This document shows positions 1 through 10,567 of a stretch of DNA of 64,000 nt, piece after piece (position 1 is the stretch's first letter; every line of letters starts with the position of its first letter). Source of the DNA: Pomphorhynchus laevis (lineage: Eukaryota; Acanthocephala; Palaeacanthocephala; Echinorhynchida; Pomphorhynchidae); the NCBI GenBank assembly GCA_012934845.2, contig WNNJ02003785.1:24899-88898 (forward strand), written 5' to 3'. A program made the position numbers and the translations under genes. The notes beneath the pieces are model-generated. The model saw only the letters and a program-made list of their open reading frames with translations, had not been told where the DNA came from and did not search any database.

Positions 1-189
1 GCTAGGTGTGTTGCAAATTTAGAATGGCTCAATCGCATGGTGTCACTTTGATGCGTGGTTGCAGGTTATGAACCCTCTGCTGATCAGAAGACGGACAATA
101 TACAAAACAGAGTTTAAGAAGAGATGTGAATATCGAGTCATATATAGTCAATGCCTCTAAACATCGAATTCTAGATATCAACGGTGACA

Positions 190-510
190 TGCGAATGAAG
201 TATTATTCACGTGTGAATCACACCTGGTGCAATTTATCTTGAAGATTAAACTAAATGCCCTGCTTAATATGTCGGGCAAACAGGGAAACCTACGTGATCG
301 ATTGACAAATCGACGAGCACATCTTAAGAAAAACTTAAAACTGATAATGCAATTAAACACGCTCTTACACGCTGAAAAGATGACATATTTAGATATACCG
401 TAATCACAACTGAATCCGATATCTTTAAGCGACTAAAAGATGAAATGCGATGAATCGGTAAACTCAATACATATTTAGATATGAGACTGAATTTAGAATA
501 TATTTTCCAT
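190..510 (+). pseudogene. Penelope-like GIY-YIG endonuclease remnant
   Basis: Conceptual translation of the plus strand, across more than one frame, shows GAIY, then KCPA, then YVGQTGKP, followed by a basic stretch and DNAIKHALT. This order matches the GIY-YIG endonuclease at the C-terminus of Penelope-like elements, where a G-x-IY start is followed by a Cys-containing loop and a YVGQTGR-like motif. The piece is degraded and has no open frame. It lies in what is probably an intron of the minus-strand V-ATPase gene. A second Penelope-like fragment (an RT tail) occurs at 36.2-36.5 kb, so the family exists in this genome. The call rests on motifs only. Confidence 0.45.
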
Positions 511-1244
511 TGACAAGACATAACATGATAGTACCAGAGGTTTTTGCTTTATATATTTTTCTTTGTTGTTACCAGACTGATAATGTACTGTTAACTTTCT
601 AAATTTTAGATAAGCTGATAACTGATAATGTACTGTCAACTATCTGAATTTTAGATAAGCTCAAAAAGGTTTAAGCGATTTCGGAGAAAAAAACCAAAAC
701 GTTCTAATAAATTAATTATTTGTCATAATAATTTATCGCATATAGGCACGAATATATAGGTAACCAATAAAGAAAGCAAACAAAACCAAATCAAACTATT
801 GGTTGATGCAAATTATAGTTAAATCTATTATAATAAATCTATTATTAATAATAGTTTTGTTACAAAACTATTATTTATTTTGGGATTCGGTTTAACAAGA
901 TAATGCAATTTGGATAATATTTTATAGTAAATTTTTATATCAGTTGTATTATTAGATATGTTATTTATATAAAGAATAATATATTATTTTGTAATTAGTA
1001 TATTGTAATGCACTATTTAATATCTATAAATTCCAGTCGTTTTGCATTGAAAATATTCGAGATGTTAAAATATTCGAAAATATTCGTTGAGCTTTGTCAC
1101 GTGACAATCATTGTTTTCATAAATTGAAAACGGCGTGTTCTTGTGAACCCCAAAAGGTTTGTTAGATTTCTAAAATGCCTTTGCTCATTGTCGTTGTTGA
1201 GTTTAAAATATTTTTAATAAAAATTAAATACATAATTTTTAAAT
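511..1244. other. AT-rich non-coding stretch
   Basis: No coding sequence was recognised on either strand. The stretch contains a 45-bp tandem duplication (576-665) and a near-perfect palindrome at 847-875, with 14-base arms starting AATAATAG around a single T. It is probably intronic to the V-ATPase gene, whose third exon at 2162-2259 points leftward. Confidence 0.5.
576..665. repeat. 45-bp tandem duplication
   Basis: Two adjacent copies of a 45-base unit beginning ACTGATAATGTACTG lie at 576-620 and 621-665 and differ at a few positions. It is a simple local duplication with no evident function. Confidence 0.8.
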
Positions 1245-1517
1245 AAAGAATTTCAAATGGTTGATACTGATCCATTATTGATAAATAATTATTAGAACTG
1301 GATTAAAGGAAATAAGTAATTGTTTTTGATATTTCGCTAACTACTGTTAGCATCTTCAGAAAATTACCTATTTACTAAAGATGATAACTGAAGATGATAT
1401 ATTCTGAACATGATAACTATATAATTTTCTGAAGATGCTAACAGTAGTTAGCGAAATATAAAAAACAATTTCTTCTTTCCTTAGATTCAGCTCCAATAAT
1501 AATTTATTAAAGAATTT
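1245..1517 (+). mobile_element. Foldback MITE, copy 1
   Basis: A 255-bp element (1254-1508) is bounded by a 9-bp direct repeat AAAGAATTT at 1245-1253 and 1509-1517, a likely target duplication. The inner arms 1329-1366 and 1422-1460 are almost perfect reverse complements, and the complementarity extends outward with mismatches to about 1281 and 1507. It has no coding capacity. A second copy in opposite orientation lies at 62215-62428 and shares the arm sequence and the outer motif GTTGATACTGATCC. Long inverted arms with a 9-bp duplication suggest a Mutator-like non-autonomous element, but no transposase is present to confirm the superfamily. Confidence 0.7.
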
Positions 1518-1650
1518 TATTAACCTATTTATGCTTAAGGGCTTTTTACATTGGTTATTGCATTTGACGTTATTACATTTGAAAAGAAATTTAGCCATAA
1601 AGATGGATTAAAAAATTAAAAATTAATGGTAAAGATATAAAAATGTTAAA

Positions 1651-1865
1651 GCGGTGATTGTGGGAGAACATTGTAGACATAAGAAGTATTTTTATTGAAT
1701 AAAAATTGTTTAGCTTTCGACCACCAAGGCCATTGTTATATGAGATAACATATGATAACATCATAAGGGATGTAGTATGACAATGGCCTTGGTGGTCGAA
1801 AGCTAAACAATTTTTATTCAATAAAAATACTTCTCATGTCTATAATGTTCTCCCACAATCACAGC
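1651..1865. repeat. 89-bp near-perfect inverted repeat
   Basis: The arms 1651-1739 and 1777-1865 are reverse complements with only a handful of mismatches, separated by 37 bp. Both arms carry TTCGACCACCAAGGCCATTG or its complement. A transcript would fold into a hairpin of nearly 90 bp. No flanking target duplication was found, so it may be a foldback transposon, a recent inverted duplication, or a source of small RNA. It probably lies in an intron of the V-ATPase gene. Confidence 0.85.
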
Positions 1866-2161
1866 TTGAATCTAAAAAAAGAAACGAATGCAATGTTCAC
1901 AAAATACAAAAATGTAAACCTTCATTAACGAAATCAAATTTTAAAACAGATTTTTTATAAATTTTTCAGAATATATATTAATAGATTAAAATATTAATTA
2001 GTTTTAATAGCTCAATCAATTTATCTAGATTACAGAGTAATAAAAAATATCTTCTGACAGTATTTCAGGTATTAAAATCTTGATATTAAGACTGATGTGT
2101 AAGAAATGATCAGCATCCGTTGCAAGTTATCAGTATAGTAAGCAGCAGATTTAAATCATAC
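1866..2161. other. Non-coding, probably V-ATPase intron 3
   Basis: It follows the donor GTATGA that closes exon 3 on the minus strand. I searched the minus strand for the next V-ATPase subunit a exon and found none that I could support. Confidence 0.5.
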
Positions 2162-2259
2162 CTCCATTAGATGCATATCTTCCGATTTCAATGGTGCAGG
2201 CTCCACATTTGACTTTACAGGTGATATACCGTACTTTTGCAATTCCTTCTCAACATATC
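2162..2259 (-). CDS. ATP6V0A: V-type ATPase subunit a, exon 3
   Basis: This 98-bp exon lies between an acceptor ending TTTTGTTAG and a donor GGAG|GTATGA. It opens with two bases that complete an Arg codon begun in exon 2, then 32 codons starting YVEKELQKYGISP and ending EDMHLME. In subunit a of the V-ATPase V0 sector the same place reads RKLRFLEKEI followed by a Pro-rich linker, so the match is in order and register. The exon ends in phase 0. The next exon was not found within the window, and the gene continues to the left. Confidence 0.85.
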
Positions 2260-2340
2260 CTAACAAAATAGTAGTAGACTATTTACAATAATTATAGAAA
2301 GAACGCTTCTAAAGTGAAATTTATATTGCACGACACTTAC

Positions 2341-2419
2341 TTAATTTTCTTTCAATTTCATCACAGCTTCGGATTTCGTTAATAAATTTTTTATCGAAAG
2401 CATTTTTGGTGGTATTTAG
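2341..2419 (-). CDS. ATP6V0A: V-type ATPase subunit a, exon 2
   Basis: This 79-bp exon follows the acceptor TTTGGTTTAG and ends at the donor TTAA|GTAAGT. It encodes LNTTKNAFDKKFINEIRSCD then EIERKL plus one base. This aligns without gaps to the conserved subunit a segment DLNPDVNAFQRKFVNEVRRC. The intron to exon 3 is only 81 bp. Removing it creates an Arg codon across the junction and gives the family motif RKLR-[FY]-[LV]-EKE, which supports both splice sites. Confidence 0.9.
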
Positions 2420-2789
2420 CTAAACCAAATTATTCAAAAATAAGAGTCAAGCTAAAACAATTGTTTATTTTAATAATTAAATAACAAAGTCTAGAACAAA
2501 GAAATTAAAATTATTTTTATTATTTCGGCAACTATTTGATCCAATTTTTAGGAATATCTTAAACAATAATTTACATTTCAGCAAACAGATTATAATGTTA
2601 GCAGTTTAAAATCATTCTAAGAATAAAATTTTGTTTTTGATTTGTATGAATAACAATTATTTTTAACTGTTCGTTTCTCCAGTTATTTTCGGATGCGAAG
2701 ACTTCTACATTGTTGAAGTGAATATCAAAGATAGTAAAGATGGTATGGTCAACCAATATCAACTTTATGTTATCTTTCGTAGAAGCTGT

Positions 2790-4262
2790 AGACAAGTACC
2801 GAAGGGCAAAGAGAGCTACAGCTCGAGCAGTTACTGAAGCGATGAATGCGGCTTAGAAGTATCAGAAAACTCCTTAAACTGTCTATGACAAGATAGGGCT
2901 TATACCAACTGACATTGAAGAAATTAATAGTTGTTGAAAAAATCATTTGACGAGTCTCCTTAATCCGGTATATTTACCTTCTCTTGTAGAAGTAGAGTCT
3001 TTAGAACTAACGGAAGAGTTCATCTCTTTGGAAAAGTTCATTGCTGTTGTTAAAAAACTTCGTAATGGCAAGTTTTCTAGAGTAGATGAGATTCGACCTA
3101 ACATTGATCTTCAACAATGCATTAAAGTAAAGAAAGGTTTTTAGTGAGTGGTGGTACCGATCTTTAAGAAAGGTGACCAAAGAGTGTGCTTCAATTATCG
3201 AAACATCACTCTTCTTGGCTAAACCAGTAAGTTATTTCCTAGGATTCTTGAGTTAAGGATACGGCCTATAGTTGAGGAACAGTTGCAAGAGGAATAATGC
3301 GTCTTTTATCCACGCCGTAGAACTACAGATAAGCTCTTTACTCTCTAAACGATCCTCGAACAAGCTTGAGAGTTCGCTCAACCGGTCTATATGTGCTTTG
3401 TAGATTTGGAGAAGGCGCACGACCGAGTTCAGAGAGAGAACTTGTGGGAGGTAATAATGGAGTATGGAGTAACACGCTATCTTCGGGTAGCTGTGGCTTC
3501 TCTGTATGAATAAAGTATGAGTTGTGTTTGTGTTCTAGGTAGGAAGTATAAATCATTTCCAGTAGGCGTTGGGCTTCGTCGGGTTGTCCTTTGAATCCAC
3601 TTTTGTTCCTTGTTTACGTGGGCAAAGTTACGAGAAGGGCTGCTCTGTCGAATGTCGGTCTTCAGTTCGGTTCTATCAGGATACCATCTCTGCTTTTTGC
3701 AGATGATGTTGCCTTGTTGGCTTCTTATCCTGAGGACTTACAATGGTTACATCGATTCACGATGGAATGACATGAAGCAGGGACGTTGGTTAGTACCTCC
3801 AAAACTGTCTCTATGTGTTCGTCTCGGATTTATTTGTCAATGTCAACCCGGATTGGGGAGAAGGTTCTTCCTAATGTAGATAACTTCAAGTATCATGGGG
3901 TATATTTCTCGAAGAACGGTAGAAACATTAAAGATGGAGAAGCGAATCTGGTTAGCTTACGCTGCAATGTGTTCTTTATACAGGTCAATCGTGGGGAATC
4001 GGGAGTTTAGTCTTTAGGCGAAACTTTCAGTTTATTGGGCAATATTCGTTTCTATCTTAACCTATGGTCATGAGCTTCGTGTTATGACCGAAAATATAAG
4101 ATCTCGGATACAGGCAACCGAAATGAGGTTCGTTCGAGGTGTTGCCGGTCTTAGTCATAGAGATAAAGTTAGGGATTCAGTCATCCGGGATGAACTCAGA
4201 GTAAATTCGCTGCCTCTCCTCTCATCGAAGAAGGCAGTTGAGGTGGCTAGGACACGTTTTTT
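2790..4262 (+). pseudogene. RTE-like LINE fragment in V-ATPase intron 1
   Basis: Broken reading frames together show an RT of the RTE/BovB sort: IFKKGD near 3154, FVDLEKAHDRV near 3399, VGVGLRR near 3562, FADDVALLA near 3695, then the downstream signatures RSRIQATEMRFVRGVAGLS near 4102 and LRWLGHV near 4245. Many stops and several frameshifts separate these blocks. The endonuclease is missing at the 5' end, and the sequence stops just after the LGH motif at a run of T. It is antisense to the V-ATPase gene. It looks older than the family A and B LINEs, to judge by the number of breaks. The clade name is tentative. Confidence 0.75.
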
Positions 4263-4384
4263 TTCAAATAGTTGCCGGAATGTTGAAAATAATTTTAATT
4301 TCTTTGAACTGGAGTTTAACTTTAATTATCTAAACAAACAAAAATGCATATTGTACATTGATGGAGTAAATGTGAATTACTTAC

Positions 4385-4501
4385 ATCATTGAAGTGAACG
4401 TTTTCTAATTCACCTAATTCAGCAACACATTTAAAAGCTGAATCAGATGGCATAATAATCTGACATAAGTTCATTTCCTGACTTCGAAATATAGAAGTCA
4501 T
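4385..4501 (-). CDS. ATP6V0A: V-type ATPase subunit a, exon 1 with start codon
   Basis: Subunit a (about 116 kDa) is the large membrane subunit of the V0 sector. Its N-terminal half faces the cytosol and couples V1 to V0; its C-terminal half forms the proton half-channels. Exon 1 encodes 39 residues from ATG at 4501: MTSIFRSQEMNLCQ, then SDSAFKCVAELGELENVHFN and D, ending in phase 0 at the donor GAT|GTAAGT. Known family members begin SLFRSEEMCLAQLFLQSEAA and continue VSELGELG-x-VQFRD, so this is the true N-terminus. The next in-frame codons upstream are GAT and TTG, so 4501 is the first ATG. Exon 2 lies 1965 bp away because the intron contains an RTE-like LINE. Confidence 0.92.
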
Positions 4502-4955
4502 ATCCAAAGTGGTAGACTTAAAACTTTTCTATTTATTAAAGTCCTTTATAAAATGATCATGTAATCTGAAAAAAGTTTTCAATTAAGTTGATTTTTCACA
4601 AACGCTGATGAACAAAAATATTAAACATTTAAGAGCATTAACTCTATAGTTAAGTATTAATATAAAAGTAAAGGTGTGAATAATATTGTTCTCAATACAA
4701 ATCTCAAAATGTGAATAAAATGCTTATTGTATTCCTAACGTTTCTTGTTTAATTAACTGAATATCGAAACCCAGAATATTAAAACGAAAAATGCGATTAT
4801 AACGCATTTTTTGGTTCATTAATTTTTTTAATGAACTAAAAAAATTCGGTTCATTTTTTGGTTCATTCAATCTAAACTTTGGTTTATTAAAACCAAAAAA
4901 TGCGATTCGGTTTCAAATTTCGATTAATTTTTATTTGTAAATACATATAAACATT
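4502..4955. promoter_or_regulatory. 5' flank of V-ATPase gene, between divergent units
   Basis: This AT-rich stretch lies between the V-ATPase start codon (minus) and LINE A1 (plus), so it should hold the V-ATPase promoter and 5' UTR. It contains a hairpin at 4814-4836 (GTTCATTAA, five T, TTAATGAAC) and several repeats of GGTTCATT and AATGCGATT between 4790 and 4910. No core promoter motif can be assigned with confidence. Confidence 0.35.
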
Positions 4956-6562
4956 CTTCAGATGTTTTCTGTTAATGATGTGGTGCTAGAGCTCAAGCGG
5001 CTTAAATCGTCAGGTTCTATTTGTCCTGATCGTTTACCACCGGTATTTCTCAAGAATATCGCTGATGTTATCGGCATACCACTATATTGGATTTGTGTCG
5101 CCTCCTTGTACTTCGGTTGTGTCCCGATGAATTGGAAACTTTCGTGGATAAGGCCCATTTTGAAGAAAGGTGATCCATCTTCAGTTGAAAATTATCGCCC
5201 GATAAGTCTAACGTGTGTATTCTGTCGAGTTTTGGAAAGGATAATATACCGCATTCTAAGCGATTTTCTAGAATCGAACAAATTATTGTGTAACAATCAA
5301 CATGGATTTCGAAGGGATCGCTCAACAATCACTAATCTCTTGATTGCCCAGAATAGCTGGGGTTCGTTAGTTGATAAGGGCTTTGATGTTGATATATTAT
5401 TTTTTGATTTTTCAAAAGCGTTTGATATGGTTCCACATGACATCTTGATTCAGAAAATGCGTGCTCTAAACATTGATCCACTTATTATTCGCTGGATAAA
5501 AGAATTTTTATCTAACAGATTCTATCAGGTTGTTGTAAATGGTTCTCTTTCTGATCCTTATCCGGTCAATGTTGGAGTTCCGCAGGGTTCGGTCCTCGGC
5601 CCATTGTTATTCTGTATTTTCATTAATGACCTTCCTTCCATTTTGAATTCACACTCTCTTTTATATGCAGACGACCTAAAAATTTGGCAGGCTATCCGGT
5701 CAGATTCGGACACGGTGCTAGTTCAATCGGATATCGACAGCATTTCCAACTGGGCTTATATGAATGGTCTGTCACTGAATATATCAAAGTGTGCATGTAT
5801 GCGTTTACAATCATGCAGTCATAGTGTGTATCCAACTTATCATCTTGAGGATCAGAACATTAAAGTAGTAACTCGTCTTAGCGACCTTGGAATAGTAGTT
5901 GCGAATGATTTTTCGACTAGTTGGAATACTGAGTTGGCTTGCTCGAAAGCAAATCGAATGGTTGGGATGATTCGTAGAACTTTTAGTGTGTTGAGTCCAG
6001 TTTCATTTAGAGCACTCGCCAACGCATTTGTGATCAGTCATCTTACCTATGCATCACAATGTTCGTTCCCAAGAACAGTATACGAGAAAAGTAGAATTGA
6101 AAATGTGCTGCGCCGGGCAACAAAGCTCGTAAATTCAGTTAAAGCCTTACCTTATAATGAAAGGCTAAAAAAACTTGGTATGGTTTCTATAAGCGACCTT
6201 CGGTTTCGGCGAGATATGTGTTCAACATGGGAAGCTTTACACAAGGGAAATCACGTCTTAAGAGAATTGATGACTGTTCGGAAAAGTCGGGCTTTGCGTG
6301 GACACAATTTTACTTTAGCCCATCGCCGAGTTATACGCTCTAAAACTGTACAATTTGGACACCGAATCGTAGGTAAGTGGAACCGATTAAGTGAAGAAAT
6401 TGTCAACTCAAGATCGGTTTCAGCATTCAAACATAAACTTTTGTGACTTTTGTTTGTGAGTCTTTTTTTTTCTTTACTTTTCCTTTTCTTTTTTTTTAAC
6501 AGTGCAACTGTGAGCTTTGCTCGTCTGTTTGTCGAAATAATAATAATAATAATAATAATATT
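4956..6562 (+). mobile_element. APE-type LINE, family A relative (A1), 5'-truncated
   Basis: An open frame at 4962-6446 (494 aa) encodes a complete-looking RT and C-terminal region of the CR1/Jockey type. It has NYRPISLTC (aa 75), QHGFR (aa 112), FFDFSKAFD (aa 147), GVPQGSVLGP (aa 205), YADDLKIW (aa 236), and a C-terminal segment ending in the usual W-N-x-L-S and S-x-FK pattern. The endonuclease and ORF1 are absent, as expected from 5' truncation. The start Met is internal to the ancestral protein, not a true start. The 3' UTR ends in an (AAT)n run at 6536-6561. The RT frame is intact, but no target duplication was secure. Confidence 0.9.
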
Positions 6563-7546
6563 TATTTGAAAGAGAGTCGATGATGTTGGTCCACATTATT
6601 ATGAAAAAGTCTGGTTAAAAATTCTTGATAATAACTGCTAACAATTACTAACACCGACAAAGTGTGATCCTATCTAAATTAGTATTATTACTAGAATTAT
6701 TATTACTTTCATGTCAGACTAATGGAATTCCTACAATTAGGCATAATATTGTTCGTCATATAGTCGCGGACGCAATTAAGAAAGTATCATATCAAGTCAT
6801 TGTAGAGCCAAAGTTGTCGTATGTTGATGATGAGGTATTGTTTGAACATCGCACAACTACCCGTGCAAGAGAGGCTCGTCTAGATATTGCTTTCAGCAGC
6901 ACTTATCACGGAAATCCGGAGCGGTCCTTTTTGGACATCTGTATTTTTAGCTATCATGCTCCTTCCTATATATCAGGACCATCTGCTGGCTATAATTATC
7001 ACCAATCCAGAAAAATGGCAAAATATGCAGAACGCATTTCGAAGATAGAAAAAGCAGTGTTTCATCCGCTTATACTGACTACCAGTGGTGGAATTGGATG
7101 TGAAGCAAACAAAGTCTTACAAAACATTTCCCGCAAGAGAGTCACACGAGAAAATATTGACTATGCTATGTGCATAAATCAAATGAAAACAAAGATTGCA
7201 ATAGCAATAGCCAAAACATCATATTTTTGTCTACGACGAAATCGTGTAAATTTGGATTTCTCGGATTAGGCTTGAGTGAAAACAACGAAAAGAATTGATT
7301 AAAAACTAATGTATATATACCCAAACTTTAAAACTTTGTACATTTTTTTTCTGTAAAAATAAAATTTTTCTTTTCTTTCAGAATGTCAGGGACGACTAAA
7401 TAAAAAAGGAACGACTAAATAGGTACAATCTGCTTATAGATAATATACAATACTTTTAGCTAACATGTTGCCCGGTATCGGATGTTTTACGGTTGATATG
7501 TGTATATGTTATATAGTTTCAATAAATTTTCAAATATTTAAGAATG
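6563..7546 (+). mobile_element. RLE-type LINE copy 1, C-terminal end
   Basis: The frame 6664-7269 begins LLSCQTNGIPTIRHN, which matches the end of a CCHC knuckle followed by the [GF]P-[ST]-IRHN motif of RLE-bearing LINEs. It then shows ARLDIAFSS, 15 residues later FLDICIFSYHAPSY, and downstream KYAERISKIEK, FHPLILTTSGGIG and a basic tail. The D...D-x-[RC] pairing is the PD-(D/E)xK-like nuclease core. The RT is missing, cut away next to LINE A1. The 3' UTR follows, with a short duplication of ACGACTAAATA near 7395-7425. A second RLE element begins just beyond LINE A2, head to tail. I recognise the family as widespread in animals but cannot assign its clade name. Confidence 0.8.
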
Positions 7547-10500
7547 CACGCCTCGCGTGCATTCTGTAATCGAAACGGGCTCGTCTACTCTCCCTATCAG
7601 AGTCTAAATGGTTTAGCGTCCGGGTTATTTGGATGTGTAAGGGGTGATAGGAATACTCCCAGAGGTATGTTGGGGCATTGTGAAATACTCCATGGTAATG
7701 TTCGCAGTCTTATATCGAAGATAGATGAACTGAGATATAGAGTTCAGTTAATTCGTCCTAAATTACTCGCTATCACAGAATCATGGCTATATAGTGATAT
7801 TATTGATAATGAAGTCTCCATCCCTGGTTATCTGGTTTTCCGCAGTGATCGTAAAAGTGGAAGAGGTGGAGGTGTTATTCTTTATGTGAGCAACGATGTG
7901 AAAGTAACTATTCTTAGCACTTCTTCTTTTAATAAAGTCGAAAGTTTGTGGTGTCGGGTAAAATTCATGCATACCGCTCCGCTTGTTCTGGGGGTAGTAT
8001 ATCGTTCACCCTTGGCCGCCACAGATAAACTGATTGGGGAAGTAGAACTTTATTCTAAAGGTACCTCCAATGTTTTAATACTTGGTGACTTGAATATTTG
8101 GAATTCGTATACGGCTTTTCCTACTTGTGACCATGCTTCCTATGACCTTCTGGAGTGTATCATCTATTGTGGTTTAACTCAGCATGTTCAAAATTACACT
8201 CGTTTTGCTAGTGACAGTAGATCTCTATTAGATGTATGTTTATCTTCGAACAGTGAGATTATTAACGCTATCCGTTATGATGCCCCGATCGGTATGTCTG
8301 ATCATTGCGTATTGATCATTAGGTTAAGGTTTCAAGAAGATACTCGAGGTCCGCGTGAAAATCAAGTGGTTAATGCTTTCAAAACCAACACAGGTGCAAT
8401 TAAGTCAATACTTTCAACAGCTACCTGGCCAGATCCCGCTGTTGTTGGAGTACACGGCGCGTGGAATTACTTTCAGAGAACCTTAGAGTCGCTGCTTATT
8501 TTATTCTCTCCACTTAGAAGCAGGACACGTCGAAAAGATTCTCCCTGGTTCGATTCTGAGTTACGTTCAGCATTGAGGACTCGTAATTTGATCTTCAATC
8601 GCTACAAAGTTGGGGAGTGTAGTTATGATGTTTTTAAACAGGCAAGAAATTTATTCAATTCATTGAAGAGAAAGAAGCGGTGTGCATTTGAGAATGCATT
8701 AGCTAACAAGTGTAAATACGATTTAAAGGTCCTTTTTCAGTACCTATCAAGCAGGGGAGCTGTTGATTCTTCGATTTGTCACTACTTCTATGACATTTCT
8801 GCGAATGACCTAGCTGAAGAGTTTGCGGCACACTATTGCACTTCAGTAGAGCCCGCAAATGAACATCAAACTTTTTGTATGGAATCTCGTGTGCTGAACA
8901 CTTACTCTGACACGTGTCTTGAGTTGGACCTTGACAATTTGATAACGCCAGCTAAAGTCTATTCCGAATTACGCCGTCTAAAAGCAAATAATTCAAGAGG
9001 TTGTGACTTACTACCTTCTGTTTATCTGCGCAGATTAGCAGGCTCAATTTGCGTTCCTCTCTGTGCATTTTTTCGCCAGTCAATCTTGGAAAGATCTCTT
9101 CCTAATGTGTGGAAGCAGTCAATTGTTCTTCCCTACTTCAAGAAGGGAGATCGCTCTTCCGTCGAGAATTATAGGCCGGTGAGCATTACCTGCATTTGCT
9201 GTAGAGTGTTGGAGAGGTTTGTGCATCGCTACATGGTTGAGTTTTTTCGTGTAGGAAAAATTTTAGTCCCTAATCAGCACGGATTTCGGGAGGGTTATTC
9301 AACTGTTTCAAATTTGCTTGATGCTCATCTTGATTGGACAGCGAATAAGACACATTATATCGATACAGACATTATATTCTTCGACTTTTCTAAAGCTTTT
9401 GATAGAGTAGATCATGGTCTACTTCAGAAACTTGTCAATACTGGACTCCCAAACATAATAGTTGATTGGATTAGAGAATTTCTTCGTGATCGTTGCTTTC
9501 GAGTACTTGTCGATTGGTCATTATCTGTGTCTAGAGAATGTCATATTGGAGTACCTCAAGTTTCAGTTTTGGGTCCGCTTTTATTCAGCATTTATGTTAA
9601 CGATTTGCCTGGGTGCATTCGCTCTCGATCATGTTTGTATGCAGATGACTTAAAAATATGGCGGCCCATTCATTCATGTGAGGATGTTGATAATTTGCAA
9701 ACTGACATAGATAATTTGGAGTTGTGGGCGGCGTTAAACAAGCTTGTGATAAATGTTTCGAAATGCAAACACATGCGTATTATTGGTAATGCTCGCAAGC
9801 AACTAACATCAGCTTGTTACACATATAAGGACTGTATTGTGGAAAGTGTCGATAGTTACAAAGATTTAGGAGTATGGGTTACCTCTAATTTATCAACCAA
9901 AAAGCACACTGATCAAGCTTGTGCCAACTCCAATAAAATGATAGGTATGATTCGACGCGCGTTTGTTCGCGTTAATCCGACTGCTCTTCGGCCTCTGATT
10001 TTAGCACATGTATTGAGTAGACTTTTATATGCAGCTCCGGTTGTATACCCACGTACTGTGCATGAACATAAGAAATCAGAGAGGGTACTTCGCAGGGCAA
10101 CAAAGCTAGCACCAACGTTGGCGTCGCTGCCTTATGAAGACAGACTGAGATCATTAGGACTTGAGACCGTCACATGGACCCGTCGGTACATGGATATGTG
10201 CCTTGTTTGGCATTTATTCCAACGTCCTCATCACCCTCTTCGGAGTATGGTTTAACTACGTTGTTCAAATGTTCTTCGCGGTCATTCTTTAACTATTCGA
10301 AGAAACAGAGTACAGAAATTGGGCGCGATGCAATTTGATAGAAGAATTGTTGAGCTGTGGAACAACCTTGATGCAGACACCGTTGGATGCAGTTTACTTA
10401 GTGCTTTTAAAAGAAGACTACGAATGGATCAAGCAATGTTTCGTGTTGCATTTCCTTATTTTAAAAACTAATTAATTTATTTACGAACTTATTGTGAGCC

Positions 10501-10561
10501 AGCTATTTGAGCTAATGCTCGTATGTTGTTGAATGTATAATAATAATAATAATAAAATACT
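7547..10561 (+). mobile_element. APE-type LINE A2 (endonuclease + RT)
   Basis: The main frame 7544-10255 (903 codons) holds an APE endonuclease (HGNVRSL near 7690, TESWL near 7780, VVYRSP near 8000, LGDLN near 8085, LLDVC near 8228, SDHC near 8298), a linker, and an RT with FFDFSKAFDRVDH near 9380 and YADDLKIW near 9640. A Gln codon has become TAA at 10253-10255; after it the sequence stays homologous to the C-terminus of the minus-strand copy at 22.3 kb. Small deletions remove MPSVD after GDLN (near 8097) and one Leu near 9421, and GVPQG reads GVPQV. The element is flanked by AGAATG (7541-7546 and 10562-10567), a likely target duplication, and ends in (TAA)n. Its 5' end begins inside ORF2. 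It sits at the junction of two RLE elements. Confidence 0.92.
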
Positions 10562-10567
10562 AGAATG

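Noticed and set aside
1651-1865. pre-miRNA
   Set aside because: The stem of nearly 90 bp with few mismatches is too long and too perfect for a typical miRNA precursor; a foldback repeat is more likely.
1777-1900. A fourth V-ATPase exon after a TTTTTTTAG acceptor on the minus strand
   Set aside because: The frame after the acceptor (IQAVIVGEHY) is short, lies within the inverted repeat arm and does not match the expected subunit a sequence.
4928-6573. TTTATTTG as a target duplication of LINE A1
   Set aside because: The left copy lies about 20 bases before the first recognisable coding sequence, and the motif is common in this AT-rich DNA.
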